DNA of 7,907 nt from positions 1 through 7,907 of the forward strand of contig CAMDAI010000056.1 in NCBI GenBank assembly GCA_945888585.1. Direction: 5' to 3'. Shown here one piece after another: positions 1-6,743 of the stretch. The stretch comes from Rickettsia typhi. GTDB taxonomy: Bacteria; Pseudomonadota; Alphaproteobacteria; Rickettsiales; UBA1997. The translations under genes and the position numbers were made by a program. The first letter of the stretch is position 1, and every line of letters starts with the position of its first letter. The notes beneath the pieces were generated by a model, which saw only the letters and a list, made by a program, of their open reading frames with translations, ran no database searches and was not told where the DNA came from.

Positions 1-1461
1 AAAATTAATAATAATTTCTGGAAATAAAAATCCAAAAAACATCAAAGAAGCAATAAATATCATTGGCAACATTAAACCAAAATTAAACTCAATTTTTTTG
101 GCAACATTTAGATTAAGATCGCTTGTTTGCTTATGACTTACATCAAACATTGGATAAACAATTTTTAATAAGCAGAACATATTTAAAACAGAATTTATGA
201 TAATTATCAAGCAATTGATAAAATAGTGATCAGTAATTGCCTGTTTTAACAGGAAGTATTTAGCAATTATTCCAATTCCAGGGCTAATTCCAACCAGATT
301 AATTAATCCAAAAATAAGAAAGGCTGTGGTAATTTTTAGTTTATAAGCAATGCCATTGATGCTTTTGTCTTCTGAGTCAAGAAGATATAGATTTATGTTA
401 CCAATTGCAAAAAATATTAAAATTTGACTGAGAATAAAAGAAATGATCACTATTACTGCTTTATGAATTGATAAGCTAAGAGTAAATAATGAAAAAACAG
501 TAAAAATTAATTGGTTAAAAAATAGATAAATAAACATTTTTTTTAGATTATCTCCAATGATAGCAAAAATGGCTGAAATAAGAATATTAAAAGTTATTAT
601 TGCTATGATAAACCATTTAATTCCATTACTTTGAAGATAGGAATAAAACACTTCTGCTCCAAAAATATAAATAATTATTTTAAGTAAAATTACTGGTATT
701 AAAAAGCCATAAGAAATAACAAAAATGGCAATTACTGAAGGTGGATTTAGATAATATAAATTGCCATAAGTTAAATAAATTGGAGCTATAACAACTAAAG
801 CAATCCCGATTAAATATAAAAATAATAAAATAATATAATTTAGCGCGGATAGATTATCATTGATTATACCGCTTTGAGTAAAATCAATTTGTCCAGTTGT
901 CTTGTATGTTAAAACTGAGGCTAAAAAGAAAAAAAATGAACTTAAAAGTGCTAAAAAGGTCAGATTATAAGAAACTCTAATGTCACGCTTTTGCATAAAG
1001 TAAGTGCCAAAGAAATAAAGGCAAAATATTAGAGATTGATAAAATAATAGAACCGAAATTAAATTTTTGGCTAAAACAGTTAATGATATAAATTCAATAA
1101 TTAGAGTGAGAAAAATTTGAAAAGATGCTGTTTTTTTGTCGTTATTTAGAAAAAAATATTTATTTGAATAATAACTAATAGCAATCCAGCACATAGCTAT
1201 TAAACCTAAAAAAGTCAGGGAAATTGGCTCAAGAAAAAAACCAATGGTTAAGTCACGACTCATATTAAATAAAGTTAAGGAATTTTTGTCATGATTTAGG
1301 TAGCTATCTAACAGATTGAAATAATTTACTAAGAAAAAAATTGGTAAAATGGTGCTAATCTTGCTTACAATTGATGGATAATCGCGTATTATAATGATAA
1401 TTGCGGTGCTGATTAAAGGAATGATGGTTAAAAATAATAATAAAAATTGTGTCTTTGTCAC
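1..1461 (-). CDS. Divergent antiporter-like membrane subunit (NuoL/M/N-MrpD superfamily), C-terminus cut by window edge
   Basis: The frame opens with GTG at 1461 and stays open for 487 codons to base 1. It is very hydrophobic, with about 14 predicted membrane segments (for example residues 72-98, 134-156, 241-267, 309-329, 376-400, 460-484), close to the full complement of the proton-translocating subunit family, so little is probably missing. Family landmarks include DNLKKMFIY (304-312), matching the D-x-K-x-x-x-Y helix, and GISPGIGIIAK (391-401), matching the G-x-P-P-x-x-G-F-x-G-K helix with its lysine kept. Lys261 in LLKIIIY fits the TM8 lysine. The usual TM5 glutamate is Gln142 (LLFYQSL), the TM7 lysine before Pro228 is absent, and the N-H-x-x-x-K site in TM10 is lost. 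Such subunits carry H+ or Na+ in complex I or in multisubunit cation/H+ antiporters; the assignment to a particular subunit is uncertain. It lies 20 bases after a paralogue, so both probably belong to one membrane complex. Confidence 0.8.
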   Translation of the reverse strand, partial: MTKTQFLLLFLTIIPLISTAIIIIIRDYPSIVSKISTILPIFFLVNYFNLLDSYLNHDKNSLTLFNMSRDLTIGFFLEPISLTFLGLIAMCWIAISYYSNKYFFLNNDKKTASFQIFLTLIIEFISLTVLAKNLISVLLFYQSLIFCLYFFGTYFMQKRDIRVSYNLTFLALLSSFFFFLASVLTYKTTGQIDFTQSGIINDNLSALNYIILLFLYLIGIALVVIAPIYLTYGNLYYLNPPSVIAIFVISYGFLIPVILLKIIIYIFGAEVFYSYLQSNGIKWFIIAIITFNILISAIFAIIGDNLKKMFIYLFFNQLIFTVFSLFTLSLSIHKAVIVIISFILSQILIFFAIGNINLYLLDSEDKSINGIAYKLKITTAFLIFGLINLVGISPGIGIIAKYFLLKQAITDHYFINCLIIIINSVLNMFCLLKIVYPMFDVSHKQTSDLNLNVAKKIEFNFGLMLPMIFIASLMFFGFLFPEIIINF

Positions 1462-1464
1462 GTT

Positions 1465-1479
1465 TCCTAGATTTCCCCC
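1465..1479 (-). promoter_or_regulatory. Candidate ribosome binding region for the GTG-start antiporter gene
   Basis: In the 20-base gap, the minus strand reads GGGGGAAATCTAGGA ahead of the GTG at 1461. Two purine-rich stretches could pair with 16S rRNA: AGGA, only 3 bases from GTG, and GGGGGA, 12 bases away. Neither spacing is ideal. This is still the best Shine-Dalgarno-like sequence in the window and favours the GTG, because the next in-frame ATG lies about 65 codons inside the gene. An ATG immediately after the upstream stop (1481) is in another frame and ends after four codons. Confidence 0.4.
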
Positions 1480-1481
1480 AT

Positions 1482-2984
1482 CTATATTGTATTTGAAAGC
1501 AGATAAATACTTAAATTATTAGCAATGCTAATCAGTATGTTAGAAAAAATAGCAAAATATAATGCAATAGAAAGCATAATCCAAAATGATATGGTGTATA
1601 AAAAATTTTCTTGTTTAGAAAATAATTTATTGGCAACCGGAATTTCCTCTTTTGAATAAAAATAAAAATAATTTATCATCTTGATAACCAATTTTATCAC
1701 AGCAAAGTTGGTTGTAATCAATAATATTATTACAAAAAGTGAAGGTAATAAATTGCTTGTAGCATAAGCTAATTGCCAGTTTGCTAAAAAGAACATGGTC
1801 ATTGGAAAGCCGGCAATAAAGAATATTATTGCTTTAAGAGGAATTCCAACAATAAAGTTATTTTTTCTGATTATATGCAAATTTTCGATATTACAGTTAG
1901 AAAAATTACGCGATAAATAAGAAGCAAATAGAAAAATCATTAGATTTGTAAAAGAATAATTAATTATATAAAGAAAAGATGCTGATATTGATTCTTTAAG
2001 GGCTAGACTAATTCCAATTAAAGTAAGACCAAGATTTATTAAGCAAAGATTAGAGGCAATAATTTTTAAATGTTGATATTTTAATAATTGAATATTTCCA
2101 TAAATTATCAATCCAGATCCAGCTAAAAATAAAACAAAATCAAAGTTTAATTTGGCAAAACTAAAATCAATTCCAAATAAAAAAAATATAATCCTAATCA
2201 ATAAATATAAGCCGATATTAGTTTTTATAAAAAGTGAAGATGTTGATAAAAAATTGGCAAAAAAATTATTTTTTTTGATTTTTTCGAGATAAAGCCAAAT
2301 GGGAAAAAATTTAACTAAGATGGCAAATATTGTGATAAAAAAGATTAAAACTGCCATAGTATAATCATTTTTAAGGATATAGCCGATATCATTTATTATC
2401 AGGTTGATATGAGCTTCTCCTGTAATTATATAAAGCGATAAAAATGCCAATAAAATTAGAATTGATCCGACAACTCCCCAACTGAAGTACTTGAAAGATA
2501 ATTTGGTTAGATTCTCATCATTAGACATGCTCATTATGGCATAAAATGTAAGAGAATAAATCTCGATAAAAATGTAGAGATTGATAATGTTGTTGGTGGT
2601 GAAGATGCCAACTAATCCAAATAAGTTAAGTAAACTAACTGAATAAAACATTTTACGATTGCCATCATTAATCAATTTTTTAATATCAGACTGATAGTAA
2701 ATATTGATCATGAATTTATTAAAAATGACCAAAAATAAGAAGAAAATTGTAAGAAAATCAAAATAATATTCAGTGAGTATCGATATGGTACTTTCAATAT
2801 TAATATCACTAGTTAGTTTGCCATAAATTAATAAATCGGGAGTTATGTTAAAAATAAGAAGTGCTAATGTTATTATAGCAATTATAAAAATTGAAAAATC
2901 AAAGCGAGCTGGCGCTAAAAAGCACAAAATAGAAAAGAGCAAAGGTGTAAATATTATTAGGTATCCAGCTATATAATTAGACAT
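1482..2984 (-). CDS. MrpD/MnhD-like cation:proton antiporter subunit (NuoM/NuoN superfamily)
   Basis: A complete 500-residue integral membrane protein with about 14 predicted helices, the usual size for MrpD or NuoM. Recognisable landmarks are YFDFLTIFFLF (74-84), corresponding to the D-x-L-x-x-x-F helix; NLYIFIEIYSLTFY (135-148), corresponding to the TM5 helix with its key glutamate at Glu141; TNIGLYLLIR (255-264), corresponding to T-K-V-G-V-Y-A-L-I-R in MrpD; and HLKIIASNLCLINLG (305-319), corresponding to the L-K-x-x-x-A-Y-S-S-x-x-x-x-G helix. Several ion-path residues deviate: the TM8 lysine is Asn256 (a lysine sits two residues away at 254), the TM7 lysine seems displaced to 225, the TM10 H and K positions are Tyr343 and Asn347, and the TM12 G-K lysine is Asn402. 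Known relatives move H+ or Na+ across the inner membrane. No complex I or other mrp genes are visible, so the complex cannot be named. It follows leuS by 31 bases with no clear Shine-Dalgarno. Confidence 0.82.
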   Translation of the reverse strand: MSNYIAGYLIIFTPLLFSILCFLAPARFDFSIFIIAIITLALLIFNITPDLLIYGKLTSDINIESTISILTEYYFDFLTIFFLFLVIFNKFMINIYYQSDIKKLINDGNRKMFYSVSLLNLFGLVGIFTTNNIINLYIFIEIYSLTFYAIMSMSNDENLTKLSFKYFSWGVVGSILILLAFLSLYIITGEAHINLIINDIGYILKNDYTMAVLIFFITIFAILVKFFPIWLYLEKIKKNNFFANFLSTSSLFIKTNIGLYLLIRIIFFLFGIDFSFAKLNFDFVLFLAGSGLIIYGNIQLLKYQHLKIIASNLCLINLGLTLIGISLALKESISASFLYIINYSFTNLMIFLFASYLSRNFSNCNIENLHIIRKNNFIVGIPLKAIIFFIAGFPMTMFFLANWQLAYATSNLLPSLFVIILLITTNFAVIKLVIKMINYFYFYSKEEIPVANKLFSKQENFLYTISFWIMLSIALYFAIFSNILISIANNLSIYLLSNTI

Positions 2985-3015
2985 TTTTTTGAGTTATGCC
3001 GCGTTTAAAAATAAT

Positions 3016-6000
3016 TTAAGTAACAATATTGACCAACTTATTTGGAACTACAATTATTTTTTTAATTTGGCTATCGAGAAGATGTTTTTTTACAGATTCA
3101 TTTGCTAATGCCATTTTTTCTAAATCTTCTTTTGATGAATCTTTCGCCATTTCCATAACAGCTCTTAATTTACCATTAACTTGCAAAGCGATATTAACTT
3201 TGTCATCAATAGTTAATTTAGGATTGAAATTTGGAAAGACTGCACTTTTTGCAATTGAATTTTTATTGCCTAATCTTTCCCACAATTCTTCAGCTAAGTG
3301 AGGCATTATTGGTGCAATCAGAAGAACTAAGTTACCCAGAGCAAAAAAAGTAACTTTTTTATCTAAATCATTTTTGATTTCAAATTTTTCTATAAAATTA
3401 GAAAATTCTCTAATCTTAGCGATGGCACGATTAAATCCCATTTTTTCTAATTCATCTTTTACGTCAGAAATTGATCTATGGGTAATTTTTAATAGATTTA
3501 TTTGATTTTGATTTAAATCAGATAATGATTCTTCTTTAAAAAATTGATTTGAAACTTGATTAAAATCATAAACTGAATGCTCTAAAACAAATCCTTCAAC
3601 TAATTTCCATAAACGGTTAATATAGCGCCAAGATCCATCAATTCCAGCTTCTGACCATTCAAGATTTTTTTCGGGTGGAGTATCCGACATCATGAATAAT
3701 CTAGCAGTATCTGCTCCATAAGCATCAACTATGGTTAGAGGTTCAACTACATTTTTCTTGGATTTACTCATTTTTTCACTGCGTCCACCAATAATTTTTT
3801 CTTTGGTTACACAGTGAATTAAATTTTCTCCTTCTTGAATAACTTCTGTAGGAAAGACCCACTCACCTTTTGTATTTTTAAAAGTTTGATGACATACCAT
3901 TCCTTGAGTTAGAAGATTTTTAAATGGTTCATCAAAATTTAAGTAACCGCATTTTTTCAATGCTTTAACAAAAAATCTAGCATAAAGTAAATGCATAACT
4001 GCATGTTCAACACCGCCAATATATTGATCAACAGGCATTAATTTATTAACCAAATCAGTATCAAATGGTTGCTCATTTTTTGGACTAATATATCTTAAAA
4101 AATACCATGAGCTTTCAAAAAAAGTATCAAAAGTATCGGTTTCCCGTATAGCTTTTTGGCCTTTATAAGTAGTATATTTCCAGGTTGGATGATTGGCTAA
4201 TGGGCTACCATTTCCATCGAACTCAACATCATCTGGTAGTTGTATTGGTAAATCACCCTCTTCTGCCGGTACAACCGAACCATCTTCTAAATAAAGCATA
4301 GGAATTGGGCATCCCCAATATCTTTGTCTGGAAACACCCCAATCTCTAAGGCGATAATTAATTTGTTTTTTGCCAATTCCTTGTTTTTCCAGGAAATATA
4401 TCGCTCGTTTCTTAGCTTCGTCATTATTAATTCCATCTAAAAATTGAGAATTAAACATAATTCCATCTTCGGTATATGGAGCTTTAATCTCATGATTATT
4501 GCTGGCAAATAAATTATCAATTATTTCAGCATTTGATGCACTTTTTTCATATAAATTGATAATTTCTTTAGTGACATCCACATAAATACCTAAATTATTT
4601 ATTTCATTAAATTCATCTCTGGCCGGATAGGCTAAAATTTCCTGATCAGGATTAAATTCAGCATTAACATCATCTGGTTTATTTCCACGCGCATCAAGTC
4701 TGATCCATTTTTTGACTGATTTTAGATAGACAACATTCATATTATGAATTATTTTGCGATCAGAAATGGTTTCGTCAAACATAAGAAGTTGATCAGAAAA
4801 GCCGCATGGAATTCCTAATCCTCGAAGAATTGCACAAAGCAAATTAGCTTTTCCAAAGCAAAATCCTTTCCTTTGTTCTAAAACATCACTGGCCTTTAAA
4901 TAAGGCTTTTGTGATAAATAAGAATTATCATCCATAGAATGATTAATCTGATCTCTAACTAGATAATAGGCGGTTTTTACAGTTTCAATTTCATCTTTTT
5001 TCTCGGCTTTAATTTTATCAATGATTTCTATGATTAAAGGATGAGAAAAATTAATTAAGTCGGTTTCAGCTAAAAATTCATATTGATTAGAAACCACTGG
5101 TCGGATTGGTAAATTATATTTTTTAGCAAATTCAAAATCTCTTTCATCATGAGCTGGACAACCAAAAATAGCACCAGTGCCGTAATCCATTAAAACAAAA
5201 TTAGTAATATAAACTGGTAATTCTATCGATTTATCAAACGGGTTGGTTACTTTTAATCCGGTATTAATACCTTTTTTTTCAGTGGTTTCTAAAGTTTGTT
5301 CATCAACAGCATTCTTATTGCAATCGGCAACAAAGTCTGAAATATCCTTGTTATTTTCTGATAATTTAATTGCAATTAGATGATGAGGAGAGATGCCTAT
5401 AAAGGAGGCTCCAAATAATGTATCTGGTCTTGTGGTATAAATTTCAATTTTTTCACCTTCTTTTGTGTAAAAATTAACTACCGCCCCTTCACTTTTACCG
5501 ATCCAATTTTCTTGCATGGTTAAAACTCTTTGATCCCAGCCAGAAAGATTTTTTAATTCAGATAATAATTCTTCACTAAATTCACTAACTTTTAAAAACC
5601 ATTGTTTAAGTTTCTTTTTTTCAACTAAAGCTCCACTTCTCCACCCTCTTCCATCAATTACTTGCTCGTTAGCTAAAACTGTTTGATCGATTGGATCCCA
5701 ATTGACGTATGATTCTTTTTGGTAGGCCAGACCTTTTTTATAGAATTCTATGAAAATTTTTTGCTCATGCTTATAATAATCTGGATCGCAAGTAGCAAAA
5801 CTACGATTCCAATCATAAGAAAGGCCAATAGCTTTTAACTCACCTTTCATATTTTCAATATTACTGTAAGTCCATTCTTTTGGATGAATTTTATGCTGTA
5901 GGGCGGCATTTTCAGCTGGTAAGCCAAAGGCGTCAAAACCCATTGGGTGAATAACATTATAACCTTGCATTCCTCTATATCTGGCGATTACATCACCAAT

Positions 6001-6180
6001 TGTGTAGTTTCTTAAATGACCCATATGAATTTTTCCAGACGGGTAAGGAAGCATTTCTAGAACATAATATTTTGGCTTATCGTGACGATCTTCAAAGACA
6101 AAAGCTTTAGTGTCTTCCCAGATCTTTTGCCATTTAGACTCGGTTTTTTTATGATTATAATTAGGAATTTGCTTAGTCAT
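3016..6180 (-). CDS. leuS: Leucyl-tRNA synthetase with an inserted transglutaminase-like domain
   Basis: A class I synthetase that charges tRNA-Leu with leucine in the cytoplasm. Domains in order: Rossmann fold with the HIGH motif as HMGH (52-55); an alphaproteobacterial-type region at 160-187 where VNWDP and DGRGWRSG replace the zinc-binding cysteines of the E. coli enzyme; the CP1 editing domain with TTRPDTLFG (249-257), GTGAIFGCPAHDERD (335-349) and the continuation GIMFNSQFLDG (573-583); a second catalytic half with YRLRDWGVSRQRYWG (609-623); KMSKS (803-807); an anticodon-binding helical region; and a C-terminal domain to residue 1054. Asp345 in AHDERD matches the editing-site aspartate of E. 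coli by motif. Length is about 190-200 residues above normal, wholly explained by an insert at about 365-566, described separately. Editing and synthetic motifs look intact, so the enzyme should be active. ATG lies 8 bases after the lipoprotein stop, suggesting translational coupling. Composition within and outside the insert looks alike. Confidence 0.97.
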   Translation of the reverse strand: MTKQIPNYNHKKTESKWQKIWEDTKAFVFEDRHDKPKYYVLEMLPYPSGKIHMGHLRNYTIGDVIARYRGMQGYNVIHPMGFDAFGLPAENAALQHKIHPKEWTYSNIENMKGELKAIGLSYDWNRSFATCDPDYYKHEQKIFIEFYKKGLAYQKESYVNWDPIDQTVLANEQVIDGRGWRSGALVEKKKLKQWFLKVSEFSEELLSELKNLSGWDQRVLTMQENWIGKSEGAVVNFYTKEGEKIEIYTTRPDTLFGASFIGISPHHLIAIKLSENNKDISDFVADCNKNAVDEQTLETTEKKGINTGLKVTNPFDKSIELPVYITNFVLMDYGTGAIFGCPAHDERDFEFAKKYNLPIRPVVSNQYEFLAETDLINFSHPLIIEIIDKIKAEKKDEIETVKTAYYLVRDQINHSMDDNSYLSQKPYLKASDVLEQRKGFCFGKANLLCAILRGLGIPCGFSDQLLMFDETISDRKIIHNMNVVYLKSVKKWIRLDARGNKPDDVNAEFNPDQEILAYPARDEFNEINNLGIYVDVTKEIINLYEKSASNAEIIDNLFASNNHEIKAPYTEDGIMFNSQFLDGINNDEAKKRAIYFLEKQGIGKKQINYRLRDWGVSRQRYWGCPIPMLYLEDGSVVPAEEGDLPIQLPDDVEFDGNGSPLANHPTWKYTTYKGQKAIRETDTFDTFFESSWYFLRYISPKNEQPFDTDLVNKLMPVDQYIGGVEHAVMHLLYARFFVKALKKCGYLNFDEPFKNLLTQGMVCHQTFKNTKGEWVFPTEVIQEGENLIHCVTKEKIIGGRSEKMSKSKKNVVEPLTIVDAYGADTARLFMMSDTPPEKNLEWSEAGIDGSWRYINRLWKLVEGFVLEHSVYDFNQVSNQFFKEESLSDLNQNQINLLKITHRSISDVKDELEKMGFNRAIAKIREFSNFIEKFEIKNDLDKKVTFFALGNLVLLIAPIMPHLAEELWERLGNKNSIAKSAVFPNFNPKLTIDDKVNIALQVNGKLRAVMEMAKDSSKEDLEKMALANESVKKHLLDSQIKKIIVVPNKLVNIVT
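4495..5085 (-). other. Transglutaminase-like (papain-fold) domain inserted in the LeuRS CP1 editing domain
   Basis: Residues about 366-562 of LeuRS have no counterpart in ordinary LeuRS, where RPVV and the YTEDGIMFNS-type segment are separated by roughly 10-20 residues. The block resembles a complete stand-alone bacterial transglutaminase-like protein: an entry segment EFLAETDLINFSHPLI (368-383), a helix with AYYLVRDQI (404-412), ASDVLEQRKGFCFGKANLL (430-448) with the likely nucleophile Cys441 at the start of the core helix, LRGLGIPCG (452-460), His479 in IIHNMNVVYL, and Asp496 in WIRLDARGNK (492-501), followed by NAEFNPDQEILAY and a terminal helix. Order and spacing of Cys, His and Asp fit the superfamily triad. 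Members include cysteine proteases, peptide N-glycanases and transamidases, so chemistry cannot be assigned. The reading frame is continuous through both junctions, with no sign of a separate start, stop or intein motifs. Confidence 0.88.
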
Positions 6181-6188
6181 TTTGAAAA

Positions 6189-6701
6189 TTATTTAGAAGT
6201 GGAAGCCTGTTTAGCTTTTTCAATAATTTTTTCTTTGATAAGCTTAACGACAATATTGTTATCAATTTTTTTATCATTCCACAAGCCTTTTTTGTCTTTT
6301 TCCTGATTAAAAATTGAGATTGTTAAATTTTCTTCCTTAATTTCATTATTTTTAACCACGGCATTAATTTTTATTCTTGCATTTTTGTTATCACCATTTT
6401 GATACCATTCAGTTACTATAATTCCTGAGTCATTATCAATGATTGCAATAGGAAATAAACCACCAATTACATCAACCGAGGCTAACCATAAAGGCTTTTT
6501 ATTATCAATTGTTACCTGCTTTGTTTTTTCATCAAATTTTTTGTTGTTGCCATAAATAGTTACTGGGTCGTTAAAGAAACGACCTCCTCTGGTTTTTCTG
6601 ACAATATCGGGATTTTCTGGATAGGTTGGATCAATCTTAGAATTTGAACAAGATGATATATTTAAAGAAAGAAAAAATAATAAAATTGTTAATTTTTTCA
6701 T
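6189..6701 (-). CDS. DUF3576 family lipoprotein
   Basis: A 170-residue protein with a lipoprotein signal: MKKLTILLFFLSLNISSC gives a basic start, a hydrophobic stretch and a lipobox I-S-S-C, predicting acylation at Cys18 and an envelope location. The mature part contains the DUF3576 pattern: LWLASVDVIGGLFPI (72-86), then GIIVTEWY (93-100), a stretch of alternating strand character (ARIKINAVV), ISIFNQ (128-133), and a terminal helix ending IIEKAKQ. I recognise this from alphaproteobacterial proteins with a W-R-A-S-L and G-G-V-I-x-T-D-W-Y pattern. The family has no established function. The frame could start at a GTG at 6734, adding 11 residues, but the ATG at 6701 puts the signal peptide at the very N-terminus and is preferred although no good Shine-Dalgarno precedes it. 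It sits immediately upstream of leuS, as in many alphaproteobacteria. LptE, another lipoprotein found near leuS, is a less likely identity. Confidence 0.85.
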   Translation of the reverse strand: MKKLTILLFFLSLNISSCSNSKIDPTYPENPDIVRKTRGGRFFNDPVTIYGNNKKFDEKTKQVTIDNKKPLWLASVDVIGGLFPIAIIDNDSGIIVTEWYQNGDNKNARIKINAVVKNNEIKEENLTISIFNQEKDKKGLWNDKKIDNNIVVKLIKEKIIEKAKQASTSK

Positions 6702-6743
6702 TTTATAAAAACTTAATAAATTATTTCTTATCACCCATCAAGG

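Noticed and set aside
1482..2984. Calling this gene nuoM or nuoN of respiratory complex I
   Set aside because: Motifs resemble MrpD at least as well, several key lysines differ, and no other complex I genes are visible; a specific symbol is not supported.
3029..3301. A 90-codon plus-strand open frame opposite the 3' end of leuS
   Set aside because: It lies wholly antisense to the conserved LeuRS C-terminal domain and shows no family features; it is a shadow of leuS codons.
4495..5085. The leuS insert as an intein
   Set aside because: No Cys/Ser at the upstream junction, no terminal His-Asn followed by Cys/Ser/Thr, and no homing endonuclease motifs; the Cys, His and Asp fit a transglutaminase-like core instead.
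4495..5085. The leuS insert as a Rickettsia palindromic element or other small mobile repeat
   Set aside because: It is far longer than such elements, encodes a structured domain, and shows no palindromic ends.
6082..6306. A 74-codon plus-strand open frame across the leuS/lipoprotein junction
   Set aside because: Antisense to the ends of two well-supported genes, with no recognisable product.
6702..6734. GTG at 6734 as the start of the DUF3576 lipoprotein
   Set aside because: It would put 11 mostly polar residues before a standard lipoprotein signal peptide that begins MKKL at 6701.
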